A DNA stretch of 31,002 bases, taken from IMG/VR virus record IMGVR_UViG_3300049218_000123, positions 1 through 31,002 of that record; one strand, given 5' to 3'. The position numbers and the translations under genes are program-made. The notes below the pieces were generated by a model. That model saw nothing but the letters and a program-made list of their open reading frames with translations. It did not search any database and was not told the DNA's origin. Shown here in pieces: positions 18,564-27,243 of this stretch. The first letter of the stretch is position 1. The number at the start of each line of letters is the position of its first letter. Source of the DNA: a virus.

Positions 18564-19896
18564 TTTATCGCTGGCAGCGCAACTCGCCGCACTTCCCGAA
18601 GACGAGCTCGAAGATTATCTAAGCAGCCTGACCGATGATGAGGCGGCGGCGCTAGAGTATGATTGGGAATTTCTGGCGCGTCCTAACCAGATCGCACCGG
18701 ACGGCGAGTGGTCTGGTTGGCTGGTGCTGGCGGGCCGCGGCTTCGGTAAGACCCGCACCGGCGCTGAATGGGTACGCCAGATCAAGGACACGATACCGCG
18801 CATCGGCATGATCGCGCCCACCGCCGCTGACGTGCGTGACGTTATGGTCGAGGGCGAATCCGGCATCATGGCGATATCGCCGCCGTGGGACAAACCGCTT
18901 TACGAGCCATCAAAACGACGCCTGACCTGGGATAACGGCGCGCAAGCCGCACTTTACAGCGCCGATGAACCGGAACGCCTGCGCGGACCTCAGCACGGTG
19001 CCTTGTGGGCCGATGAGATTGCCGCTTGGCGCTATCCCGAAACATGGGACATGGCGCAGATGGGCCTGCGCCTTGGCACACACCCGCGTTTCATCGTCAC
19101 CACAACGCCGAAACCGATCAAGATTGTGCGCGAGTTGCTGAGCGATCCGTCCGTGATCGTCACGCGTGGCACGACCTACGATAACCAAGCTAATCTGGCG
19201 CCGAGCTTCCTCTCAACCATAGTCAAAAAATACGAAGGAACACGCCTCGGTCGCCAGGAACTAAACGCGGAAGTTCTGGAAGATACGCCCGGCGCACTGT
19301 GGAACCGCACCCAGATCGACAAGCTGCGCGTCAATGTCATGCCGACAGATCTGGAGCGCATCGTCGTTTCCATCGATCCCGCCGTCACCAGCGGCGAGAA
19401 TGCCGATGAAACGGGCATTACCGCGCAAGGCATAAAAGGCGATCACGTATTCGTCCTCGACGATAAATCAGGACGTTACCAGCCTGATGAATGGGCGCGC
19501 AAAGCGATCGACCTTTATGATACGCTGAAAGCCGATGCGATTATCGCCGAGGCCAATAACGGCGGCGACATGGTCAAGCATACGATCCGTATCGTCGACC
19601 AGAACGTGCGCGTCATTCTTGTCCATGCCAGCCGCGGCAAGGTCACGCGCGCCGAGCCGATTTCAGCGCTTTATGAACAGGGTCGCGTGCATCACGTAGG
19701 CTCATTCCCGACGCTCGAAGACCAGATGTGCGGCTTTACCACGGATTTTGACCGCAAGCTGATGGGCTATTCGCCGGATCGCCTCGATGCGCTGGTCTGG
19801 GGCATCTCGCAGCTGATCCCCGCCGAATCCACGACCGGCATGCTCGAATACTTACGCGCCCAAGCGAGAAACCAGAAAGAGATACCAGAGAAATGA
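18544..19896 (+). CDS. terL: Terminase large subunit
   Basis: DNA-packaging motor with N-terminal ATPase and C-terminal nuclease. Walker A GRGFGKT lies at about residues 64-70, Walker B LWADEIAAW at about 153-161, and the coupling motif TTTPK follows. The RNase H-like nuclease domain shows SIDPAVTSG, AEANNGG and DRLDALVWG with the expected acidic residues. The type resembles the GTA/HK97-like terminases of alphaproteobacterial phages. ATG 18544 is used; a TTG at 18535 would add three residues. It overlaps the small subunit by 20 bases. Confidence 0.95.
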   Translation: MPVEENNLSLAAQLAALPEDELEDYLSSLTDDEAAALEYDWEFLARPNQIAPDGEWSGWLVLAGRGFGKTRTGAEWVRQIKDTIPRIGMIAPTAADVRDVMVEGESGIMAISPPWDKPLYEPSKRRLTWDNGAQAALYSADEPERLRGPQHGALWADEIAAWRYPETWDMAQMGLRLGTHPRFIVTTTPKPIKIVRELLSDPSVIVTRGTTYDNQANLAPSFLSTIVKKYEGTRLGRQELNAEVLEDTPGALWNRTQIDKLRVNVMPTDLERIVVSIDPAVTSGENADETGITAQGIKGDHVFVLDDKSGRYQPDEWARKAIDLYDTLKADAIIAEANNGGDMVKHTIRIVDQNVRVILVHASRGKVTRAEPISALYEQGRVHHVGSFPTLEDQMCGFTTDFDRKLMGYSPDRLDALVWGISQLIPAESTTGMLEYLRAQARNQKEIPEK

Positions 19897-20183
19897 CAGC
19901 CAGCGCTACGATCAAAGCCCAGTTTCCCGCCGGGATCAGCACCTTCACCGCGAATGACGGCACGCTCTATCAGATCGGTAGCGATGGCACCGTAACGCTC
20001 TCTTCACACCATTTGGCAGCGGCAAACGATGCCGGCGCACTGCAAATCATCACCAGCGGCACAACTGCGGCCCGGCCAATCATCTGCGGTATCGGGTTTC
20101 AGTATTTCGATACAACGCTCGGAAAGCCGGTGTGGCGCAAGACAGCGACGATTTGGTGCGACGCAACGGGCGCAACGGCTTAG
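19893..20183 (+). CDS. Small structural or accessory head protein
   Basis: 96 residues, coupled to the terminase stop by ATGA. The C-terminal half, ARPIICGIGFQYFDTTLGKP followed by VWRKTATIW, is a motif found at the ends of many phage structural and fibre proteins. The N-terminal half is beta-rich with DGTLYQIGSDGTV. A virion decoration or fibre-tip-like role is possible; location between terminase and portal gives no further hint. Confidence 0.6.
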   Translation: MTASATIKAQFPAGISTFTANDGTLYQIGSDGTVTLSSHHLAAANDAGALQIITSGTTAARPIICGIGFQYFDTTLGKPVWRKTATIWCDATGATA

Positions 20184-20189
20184 TGTGCC

Positions 20190-22481
20190 ATGCCTGATAT
20201 CAGCCAGGCCGCAAAGGTAACGCCGCTAGACCAAGGGTTTGTTTCGCGTGTGGCGCAGGGAATCCGCTATGTCATTCGCGGCGTTGCGCCCGATAGCTGG
20301 TTTGGGCCTAATCAGCCGCTTACACCTGAAGCGCAGCAAGTCGCTGGCAGGCAGTTCGATTATCCCGTCGGCGTTAACCTGCAGCTGCAACCGCGCACCT
20401 ACGAGGCGATCGGATATCACCAGTTGCGAGGTCTTGCCGATGGCTATGACCTGTTGCGCCTAGTGATCGAGACCAGAAAGGATCAGATCGCGCGGCTGGA
20501 ATGGAATATCAAGCCGCGTGTGGACGTCACCGTCAAAAAGAACGATCCGCGCATACAGAAGCTCGAAAAGTTTTTCCGTTCTCCCGATCAGCAGCATACC
20601 TGGGCTGAATGGCTGCGCATGCTTATCGAGGATCTGCTCGTCATCGATGCGCCGACGCTTTACCGCCGCAAAACAAAGGGGGGCGATCCATACGCCTATG
20701 AGGTGATCGACGGCGCCACCATCAAGCGCCTGATCGACGATACCGGGCGCACGCCGCTGCCGCCCGATCCCGCCTATCAGCAGATTTTGAAGGGCGTTCC
20801 GGCTGTCGATTACACGCAGAACGAGTTGCTTTATCTGCCGCGTAATCTGCGGCCAAACAAGATTTACGGCTTTTCTCCGGTCGAGCAGATCGTGATGACC
20901 GTCAACATCGCGCTGCGCCGTCAGATAACGCAGCTCGCCTATTACACGCAAGGCAATGTCCCGGAAGCGCTGATCGGCGTCCCGGAAAACTGGTCACCGA
21001 ACCAGATCAAGGAATTTCAGGAATACTGGGACGCGATTATCTCGGGCGATTTAGCTGCCAAACGGAAGGCTAAATTCATCCCTGGCGGCCTCAAATATCA
21101 GCCGACGCGCGAAGCCACGCTTAAGGACGATTACGACGAATGGCTTGCCCGCGTCGTTTGCTTTGCCTTTTCGATCTCGCCGACTGCTTTTACTAAGCAG
21201 GTCAACCGCGCGACCGCTGAAACGCAAAAGGAAGCCGCTGCCGAGGAAGGTCTCGCGCCACTGCAGCAATGGGTCAAGGACACGATTGATCGTATCCTGT
21301 TGCTCGATTTCGGCATCGACGATCTGGAATTCTCCTGGCGTGACGATACGCAGCAGGATCCGCTGGTTCAGGCGCAAATCAAAAAGATTTACGTCGGCTC
21401 CGGCATCATGACGATCAACGAGGCGCGCAGCGATCTCGGCCTTGATCCTATAGGTCCTGACGGTGACAAACTACTTATTGAGACGGCGACCGGTGCGACG
21501 TTGCTTGAAGATATCATCAATCCACCCGATCCGCCGCCAATGATGCCGATGGGCAACGGTATGATGGAGCATGGCGCTCCGAATGCGCCCGGTGCAAATC
21601 AGACGCCGACCGGCAAGCAACCGGGAAAACAGTTAGAAGCCAATCCGGAAACCAAAGACTCAAAAAAAAACTTTGAAAAACGGGCATACGGCGTAAATCG
21701 TATCGACCGTGACAGGGCGGCGCGACAAAAGGCCATATCCGATCTGACCGGCGTCCTTGCGCCGTTCCTCGCCAGCAAAGCGCCGGGCATCGCGCAACAG
21801 GTCGCTGCCGCCTATAAGGCGAAGGTCGGTAAGGCTGACAGCGACGGTAACAGCAATGCCGATGATATCCTTTCCCAGATCGATATCGATTGGGACGATA
21901 TCTTCGATAAGGTCGACGAGAAGCTTAAAGAATTTCTGCAGGACGCAGCCCAGGAAGGGTTAGCCCAGGTTAACGTTACCGATGAGGATATTACCTCACA
22001 GGTCAACGATCAGGCGATAGAATGGGCCAAAAACCGCGCCGCCAGTATGGTTGGCCGGAAACTGGTAGACGGCGAACTGGTCGATAATCCCGACCCGAAT
22101 ATGGCGATCACCGAGAGCACGCGCACCATGCTGCGCGATCTGGTCACCAAGGCAGAACAGGAAGGCTGGTCCGGCGACAAGCTCGCCAATGAAATCGTTT
22201 CTGATTACGCCTTCAGTCCCGCGCGCGCCGCGACGATTGCCCGCACGGAAGCGGCTATGGCCGATACCGCCGGCAACATGATCGCGTGGAAGAAATCCGG
22301 CGTTGTGCAGGGCAAGAAATGGCTTCTGTCGAACGATCACCCGCAGGCCGACGAGTGTAACGATAACGCAGATGCGGGCGTGATCGCGCTCGACGACGCA
22401 TTTCCCAGTGGCGCGCTGGCGCCGCCGGATCACCCGAACTGCGAATGCGACGTCATCCCAGTCAGGAACATGCAAGAATAG
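20190..22481 (+). CDS. Portal protein fused to a MuF-type head morphogenesis domain
   Basis: 763 residues. The N-terminal 430 are an HK97/GTA-type portal: TYEAIGYHQLRGLADGYDLL, then ETRKDQIARLEWNI, then the core YLPRNLRPNKIYGFSPVEQI. The portal is the dodecameric head vertex through which DNA enters. A Pro/Met/Gly-rich linker (about 445-500) leads to a C-terminal Mu F/SPP1 gp7-like domain, ARAATIARTEAAMADTAGNM, ending in HPNCECDVIPV with the family Cys pattern. In many phages these are separate genes; here they form one chain, which fixes a 1:1 ratio. Confidence 0.9.
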   Translation: MPDISQAAKVTPLDQGFVSRVAQGIRYVIRGVAPDSWFGPNQPLTPEAQQVAGRQFDYPVGVNLQLQPRTYEAIGYHQLRGLADGYDLLRLVIETRKDQIARLEWNIKPRVDVTVKKNDPRIQKLEKFFRSPDQQHTWAEWLRMLIEDLLVIDAPTLYRRKTKGGDPYAYEVIDGATIKRLIDDTGRTPLPPDPAYQQILKGVPAVDYTQNELLYLPRNLRPNKIYGFSPVEQIVMTVNIALRRQITQLAYYTQGNVPEALIGVPENWSPNQIKEFQEYWDAIISGDLAAKRKAKFIPGGLKYQPTREATLKDDYDEWLARVVCFAFSISPTAFTKQVNRATAETQKEAAAEEGLAPLQQWVKDTIDRILLLDFGIDDLEFSWRDDTQQDPLVQAQIKKIYVGSGIMTINEARSDLGLDPIGPDGDKLLIETATGATLLEDIINPPDPPPMMPMGNGMMEHGAPNAPGANQTPTGKQPGKQLEANPETKDSKKNFEKRAYGVNRIDRDRAARQKAISDLTGVLAPFLASKAPGIAQQVAAAYKAKVGKADSDGNSNADDILSQIDIDWDDIFDKVDEKLKEFLQDAAQEGLAQVNVTDEDITSQVNDQAIEWAKNRAASMVGRKLVDGELVDNPDPNMAITESTRTMLRDLVTKAEQEGWSGDKLANEIVSDYAFSPARAATIARTEAAMADTAGNMIAWKKSGVVQGKKWLLSNDHPQADECNDNADAGVIALDDAFPSGALAPPDHPNCECDVIPVRNMQE

Positions 22482-22491
22482 GAAACCTGCC

Positions 22492-23625
22492 ATGCGGCAA
22501 TTTTGGGAAATCACCAAGGTCGATGAAGAGCAACGCATCGTCAGCGGCTACGCCTCAACCGAGGCGATGGACAGCCAGAAAGAAATCGTCACCAAGGACG
22601 CAATACAGGCGGCCCTGCCGGAATATCTGAAATTCGGCAATGTGCGGGAGATGCACCAGAATTCAGCGGTGGGAATCGCCGTTGGGGCCGAGATGGACGA
22701 AAAAGGGTTGCGCCTTGACGCGCATATCGTCGATGAAAACGCCTGGAAAAAAGTCAAGGCCAAAGTCTACAAGGGCTTCTCAATAGGGGGCCGCGCCACC
22801 GCGCGCGATCCGGATAACCGCGCCAAAATCACCGGCCTCGATCTTACCGAGATCAGCTTGGTCGATCGTCCGGCTAACCCCGAGGCGCTGATCGATATTT
22901 TCAAGCTGGACGATGGCAATACCACCGACATCGTGCCGCTGGAAGAAACTACTGAAAAGCGCGATTTCGATGCCGCTGACCGCAAGCAAATGGCCGAAAG
23001 CGGCGAAGCGATGCCCGACGGCTCGTTTCCGATCAAGACCAAGCAAGACGTTGAGAACGCAATCCATCTTGCGGGTAAAGCCAAGGATCCGGAAAAGGCA
23101 AAAGCGCACATCAAGGCGCGAGCAAAAGCGCTCGGCGCCGAAGATCTCATCCCCGACACATGGAAGGCAGATATGGACACCGATATTAGCAAGACTGAGG
23201 CCAAGATCGATGAGGTCGAAAAGGCCGGTCGCCGCAACAGCGCCAAAGATCAGGATCTCTTGCAAGCTGTGCACGATCATTCCTGCGCGCTGGGCGCCAA
23301 CTGCCCGAGTGAGGATGCCGCAAAAGCCGCAATCAGCGACGACATTCAGAAAATGGCGTCAGAGGTCGATAACCTCAAGAAAGCGCTCGGCGAGAAAACG
23401 CTTGCCCATGACGAGCTGCAAAAGGCGCATGACACGCTGAAAACCGAGCATGAGGCGCTGAAGAAAGAGCACGAGACTTTGAAGGCCGAGCCTAAGCCGG
23501 CGAAAGCGGCTATAACCGCCGTTTCCAAAGAAGCTGATGGTGGAACCGCAAAGGTCGATAAAGAGCCGGAAACGGCCTTCGAAGCCATCAAGAAAGCTCA
23601 ACAGAATCCGATGATCCTTCGCTGA
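22492..23625 (+). CDS. Prohead protease fused to a coiled-coil scaffold
   Basis: 377 residues. The N-terminal 165 fit the XkdF/HK97-type prohead serine protease: GYASTEAMDSQKEIV, then VREMHQNSAVGIAVGA (His), then KGFSIGGRA (Ser), then the conserved ITGLDLTEISLVDRPANPEA. A middle DUF-type module (SFPIKTKQDVENAIHLAGKA, then GAEDLIPDTW) follows. The last 130 residues are a long coiled coil (DELQKAHDTLKTEHEALKKE) like a scaffold or delta domain. Fused protease-scaffolds direct capsid assembly and are removed by self-cleavage. ATG 22492 is preferred to in-frame starts within the portal gene. Confidence 0.85.
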   Translation: MRQFWEITKVDEEQRIVSGYASTEAMDSQKEIVTKDAIQAALPEYLKFGNVREMHQNSAVGIAVGAEMDEKGLRLDAHIVDENAWKKVKAKVYKGFSIGGRATARDPDNRAKITGLDLTEISLVDRPANPEALIDIFKLDDGNTTDIVPLEETTEKRDFDAADRKQMAESGEAMPDGSFPIKTKQDVENAIHLAGKAKDPEKAKAHIKARAKALGAEDLIPDTWKADMDTDISKTEAKIDEVEKAGRRNSAKDQDLLQAVHDHSCALGANCPSEDAAKAAISDDIQKMASEVDNLKKALGEKTLAHDELQKAHDTLKTEHEALKKEHETLKAEPKPAKAAITAVSKEADGGTAKVDKEPETAFEAIKKAQQNPMILR

Positions 23626-23650
23626 ACAGAGCGAACCTACCCTTAACCAG

Positions 23651-23674
23651 CCCGCCTTGCGCGGGATTTTTTTT
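23651..23674 (+). terminator. Weak terminator-like hairpin before the capsid gene
   Basis: A 5-bp stem CCCGC/GCGGG with a CTTGC loop is followed by A and eight T. It lies in the only sizeable gap of the head operon. It may be a partial terminator or an mRNA-processing or stability element that lets the capsid message differ in level from the protease message. Confidence 0.55.
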
Positions 23675-23705
23675 GACTCGAACATCAACTAAAGGACCGC
23701 ACGAC

Positions 23706-25166
23706 ATGAACGTCTCCCAGGAAACCCTCGACATCGTTAAAAACGCCCAGAGCGTACAGAATGAGATTGCCAAATCGATCACCCAGGCAACGGGCCTGGT
23801 CGCTTACGACCTTCAGGCTGGCGCGAAAAAGCTTTTCCCGGTCATTACCCCGTTGCGCAACATGCTTCCGCGTATTGCCGGCGCAGGCGGTACGGCGACC
23901 AACTGGAAGTCGATCACCGGTATCAACGTCGGCAATACCGGCGCAGGGGTTTCGGAAGGCAACCGCGGCGCTGCCACCACCACGACGGTGATTAACCAGG
24001 TCGCAGCCTATAAAGGCATCGGCCTTGAAGATTACGTCACCTTTGAAGCCGATTATGCCGCGACTGGGTTTGATGACGCCAAAGCCATTGCAACCACCGA
24101 TCTCCTTTATTCGCTCATGATCGCCGAGGAATTGATGATTCTTGGTGGCAATTCCGGCACATTGGTATCGCTTGCTCAAACGCCGACGCCGACCCTCTCG
24201 GCCGTCGCCGGTGGCGGCAGCCTGTCCAACGCAGCCTATACCGTGCAGTGCGTTGCGCTGACCCTCGATGGCCTTAACCGTTCTTCGGTTTCTGGAGGAG
24301 TCCCGACCTCGGTCGTCAAGACGAATACCGACGGCTCGACCGATACCTTCGGCGGTGGTTCTGCACAGATCTCGGCAACGGCGACCGTTACCCCCGCAGC
24401 CAACGGCACGATCATCGCCAGCGTCGCGCCGGTGAAAGGCGCCGTTGCTTATGCCTGGTATTGGGGCTTGGCTGGCGCTCCCGTTCTGGGCGCGATCACC
24501 ACGCTTGCCACCACCACCATCACGGCAGCGGCTACGGGTACGCAGACGGCATCTTCGATGGGCTCTACGGATAATTCGCCTAACGCACTCGCCTTCGACG
24601 GTATTATACCGCAGATTTGCCAGTCCGGCAGCGGCGCGTACTACGCGGCTCTTGCCAACGGAACGACAGGTGTCGGCTCTACCTTGACGCCGGATGGTGC
24701 AGGCGGCGTCGTCGAAATCGGCACAGCGCTGCAATCCTTCTGGGATAACTACCGCCTTAGCCCCGACACATTGTGGGTATCCAGCCAAGAGATTCTAAAC
24801 ATCTCCAAAAAGGTTATCGCCGGCGGCGGTGCGCCTCTCTTCCGCTTTGTTGAAGACGGTGGCGGCAAGGTTGTCATGGGTGGTGGCGTGATCGGGAATT
24901 ACCTGAACCCGTTCACTCAACAGATGCTGGATGTTAAAATCCATCCGAACGTACCGAAAGGCACGATCCTGTTCACATCGAGCCGCGTGCCTTACAAGGT
25001 TTCCGATGTCGGCAGCTTGCTCGCGGTCAAGACGCGCCGCGATTACTATCAGCTGGAATGGCCGCTGCGCACGCGCAAATACGAGTACGGCGTCTATGCG
25101 GACGAGTTGTTGCAAAACTACTTCCCGCCAGCGTTCGGCATGATCACCAACATCGCCAACGGTTAA
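23706..25166 (+). CDS. Major capsid protein with an Ig/FN3-like insertion
   Basis: 486 residues from ATG 23706. The N-terminal part (LRNMLPRIAGAGGTATNWKS; GLEDYVTFEADYAATGFDDA) and the C-terminal part (YRLSPDTLWVSSQEILNISK; YYQLEWPLRTRKYEYGVYAD) fit the HK97-fold capsid of the group following portal-MuF and XkdF genes. Between them, about residues 158-290 form a Ser/Thr/Ala/Gly-rich beta domain with AAYTVQCVALTLDGLNR and GAVAYAWYWG, as in Ig/FN3-like capsid insertions that project from the shell. No N-terminal scaffold is present; that function lies in the upstream protease gene. Confidence 0.9.
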   Translation: MNVSQETLDIVKNAQSVQNEIAKSITQATGLVAYDLQAGAKKLFPVITPLRNMLPRIAGAGGTATNWKSITGINVGNTGAGVSEGNRGAATTTTVINQVAAYKGIGLEDYVTFEADYAATGFDDAKAIATTDLLYSLMIAEELMILGGNSGTLVSLAQTPTPTLSAVAGGGSLSNAAYTVQCVALTLDGLNRSSVSGGVPTSVVKTNTDGSTDTFGGGSAQISATATVTPAANGTIIASVAPVKGAVAYAWYWGLAGAPVLGAITTLATTTITAAATGTQTASSMGSTDNSPNALAFDGIIPQICQSGSGAYYAALANGTTGVGSTLTPDGAGGVVEIGTALQSFWDNYRLSPDTLWVSSQEILNISKKVIAGGGAPLFRFVEDGGGKVVMGGGVIGNYLNPFTQQMLDVKIHPNVPKGTILFTSSRVPYKVSDVGSLLAVKTRRDYYQLEWPLRTRKYEYGVYADELLQNYFPPAFGMITNIANG

Positions 25167-25170
25167 GCTT

Positions 25171-25368
25171 ATGCCTAAATTCGAAGTCTCCAAGTCAACG
25201 ACCGCAATGTCGATCGGCGGCAAGGAATACGTGACCGAAAACGGTGTCTTGGACATTGACGACGATCATGTCCAAGGCATCAAGGCCGCGCATCATATGG
25301 GATTGCGTTTATTGCAGGATGAGGAAGGCGAGAAAAAGCCCACCAAAGCCGCCAAAAAAGCGGATTAA
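25171..25368 (+). CDS. Small head-operon protein (65 aa)
   Basis: Short acidic protein with a Lys-rich tail (EGEKKPTKAAKKAD). Position between capsid and connector genes suggests a minor head or assembly protein. The ATG follows the capsid stop by four bases. No family recognised. Confidence 0.65.
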   Translation: MPKFEVSKSTTAMSIGGKEYVTENGVLDIDDDHVQGIKAAHHMGLRLLQDEEGEKKPTKAAKKAD

Positions 25369-25374
25369 GAAGCC

Positions 25375-25938
25375 ATGGCGGCCGGTGATCTGACGGTACT
25401 GGCAAATGTCAAGGCGTGGCTCGGGATAACCGCGACCACCGACGATGCGACGCTGACGCGCCTTATCTCGGCGGCCTCGACGCTTGTGCAGAATTATCTC
25501 AACCGCACTATAGCCGCAACAGAGTATGAAGAGACGCACAACGGCAATGGGCGTCAGATATTGATGCTGTCGAACGCGCCGATTGTGTCGGTGCAATCAC
25601 TTATGATCGGCACCGCTGCAATTGCGGCTTTTGCAAGCTCCGGCAATAATACCGGTTACTGGTTCGATCAAAATGGCAGCGGGCTTCATCTCGCCGGTTA
25701 TTGCTTCGAGCATGGCATTCAGAACGTCAACATAGCTTATACCGCCGGTTATGCCACAACCCCGCTCGATATAGAGCAGGCGACGATCGAGCTGATTGCC
25801 TTGCGCTACCGCGAGCGCGACCGGATCGGGCAAATATCGAAAGGTCTTGCTGGCGAAACGACGACGTTCACGCAAGCCGATATGACGCAGTCGATCAAAA
25901 CGCAGCTGGCACCCTACAGACGGACATTTGCGCCATGA
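25375..25938 (+). CDS. Head-tail connector protein (HK97 gp6-like)
   Basis: 187 residues. LANVKAWLGITATTDDATLT, then RLISAASTLVQNYLNR is the typical N-terminal pattern of gp6/gp15-type adaptor proteins that form a ring beneath the portal. The C-terminal part (PLDIEQATIELIALRYRERD, then GETTTFTQADM) is also typical. It lies after the capsid and before the gp10-like gene, in the canonical order. ATGA overlap with the next gene. Confidence 0.85.
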   Translation: MAAGDLTVLANVKAWLGITATTDDATLTRLISAASTLVQNYLNRTIAATEYEETHNGNGRQILMLSNAPIVSVQSLMIGTAAIAAFASSGNNTGYWFDQNGSGLHLAGYCFEHGIQNVNIAYTAGYATTPLDIEQATIELIALRYRERDRIGQISKGLAGETTTFTQADMTQSIKTQLAPYRRTFAP

Positions 25939-26423
25939 TCAACGGCGAAATAACCGGTGCCGAGGAATTACGGGTCAAGTTCGGGGCACTGCCAGGCGCG
26001 ATCCTCAGCAAGCTCGTTATCGTCATGAACGCAGCTATGATCGATCTGCAGGCGAAGGTCAAAAACGACAAGCTATCCGGCCAAGTTCTCAGTCGGCGGA
26101 CGGGGCGGTTGTCTCGCTCGATTAACGAGAAAGTGACACAGGACGGGACGCTTATAAAGGGCAGTGTCGGTACTAATGTCGTTTACGCCGCAGCACATGA
26201 ATATGGCTTTCAGGGCGCAGTCACGGTGCGTGAACATGTTCAGATGCGCACACAGGCTTTCGGAAAACCGATCAAGAATGGCCCTATCGCAGTTACGATC
26301 CGCGCGCATGCCATGAAAATGAATTTACCGGAACGGTCATTCCTACGCTCATCGCTGGCCGAAAGCGCATCCTCGATTCGGGCACAGCTCAATAATGCTG
26401 TCGCAGAAGCGGTATCGGCATGA
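25935..26423 (+). CDS. HK97 gp10-like neck/tail-completion protein
   Basis: 162 residues. The pattern SRRTGRLSRSINEKV, then VVYAAAHEYGFQGAVTVREH, then LPERSFLRSSLAE matches the HK97 gp10-like family of proteins at the head-tail junction. ATGA overlaps tie it to both neighbours. An upstream start in the same frame (25701) would lie wholly inside the connector gene and is not used. Confidence 0.85.
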   Translation: MINGEITGAEELRVKFGALPGAILSKLVIVMNAAMIDLQAKVKNDKLSGQVLSRRTGRLSRSINEKVTQDGTLIKGSVGTNVVYAAAHEYGFQGAVTVREHVQMRTQAFGKPIKNGPIAVTIRAHAMKMNLPERSFLRSSLAESASSIRAQLNNAVAEAVSA

Positions 26424-26842
26424 GCCGCGAAGCGATCTACGAAGCGTTATTCACCCTCGCTAGCGGCGCGGCAAGTTTCGTCACCGCCTCACGCCGTTGG
26501 AAGCACTGGGGCGATGTGGACGCCGCCTCCCAGCCCGCGCTGTATCAGAACCAGAAGGCGGAAGTCACGGTCGCTGTCAACGGCTTGCCGCCCAAGCGCA
26601 AACTGATGGTCGATCTGTGCATTTATGCGACCAGCGGCGATCCAAACCAGGCATCGTCTTCGCTTCTCAATCCTTTGCTCGATGCCGTTGAAGCTGCGTT
26701 GGCACCCAGCCCAGTGACCGAACGCCAGACGCTCGGCGGTTTGGTCAGTCACGCCTTCATTAACGGCAATACCGAAATTTACGAAGGCGTTCTCGGCGCC
26801 CAGGCCGTCGCCATCATCCCTGTAGAAATCCTAATCCCTTAA
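26420..26842 (+). CDS. Tail terminator-like protein
   Basis: 140 residues. REAIYEALFTLASGAASFVT at the start, the beta strand KRKLMVDLCIYATSG and LLNPLLDAVEAALAP fit small phage proteins that cap the tail tube at the neck. Position between gp10-like and tail-tube genes is canonical. The family assignment is from order and pattern only. Confidence 0.7.
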   Translation: MSREAIYEALFTLASGAASFVTASRRWKHWGDVDAASQPALYQNQKAEVTVAVNGLPPKRKLMVDLCIYATSGDPNQASSSLLNPLLDAVEAALAPSPVTERQTLGGLVSHAFINGNTEIYEGVLGAQAVAIIPVEILIP

Positions 26843-26856
26843 CCAACGAGGACACT

Positions 26857-27240
26857 ATGACCGATACCACTGAAGCTGCAGAAACCCCTGCGCCCGAAAC
26901 CGCTGCGCCCGCTGCGGAAACCGAGTCTCCGGCTACTGAAACTGCTGCCGCTGAAACACCTGCACCCGAAGCTGAGACAACCTCGGCAGTAGCTGAAACA
27001 CCCGCTGCGGAGCCGGCGACTAGCACCAGCACGGCAGATATCGACGGTGAGCCGTCTAAGTTGCCGCCGGCAGCGCCAGGCGCATCTTTGAGGCCGCCAC
27101 CGGCTGTTGTCGCGCTCGACAAGTTCAACGAAGACCATATTCAAAACAGCGTCTACAGCTTGGATACGGAACTTCACAACAAAATCCACCACATTATGCA
27201 AGCGCTCCGTGCGTTATTGCACCTGAAAGCGGAGGCTTAA
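26857..27240 (+). CDS. Ala/Glu/Thr/Pro-rich protein before the tail tube
   Basis: 127 residues. The first 75 are low-complexity (ETPAPETAAPAAETESPATE and similar) and certainly disordered. The last 45 (ALDKFNEDHIQNSVYSLDTE, then LHNKIHHIMQALRALL) form a compact helical region that is probably the functional part. CAACGAGGA lies upstream of the ATG. It may be a tail assembly factor or minor virion protein; I do not know a family. Confidence 0.65.
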   Translation: MTDTTEAAETPAPETAAPAAETESPATETAAAETPAPEAETTSAVAETPAAEPATSTSTADIDGEPSKLPPAAPGASLRPPPAVVALDKFNEDHIQNSVYSLDTELHNKIHHIMQALRALLHLKAEA

Positions 27241-27243
27241 TCC

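Noticed and set aside
23685-24788. 367-codon antisense frame in the capsid gene
   Set aside because: Long only because the capsid insertion is rich in GC-type Ala/Gly/Thr codons. The product has no domain-like pattern and runs against the head operon.
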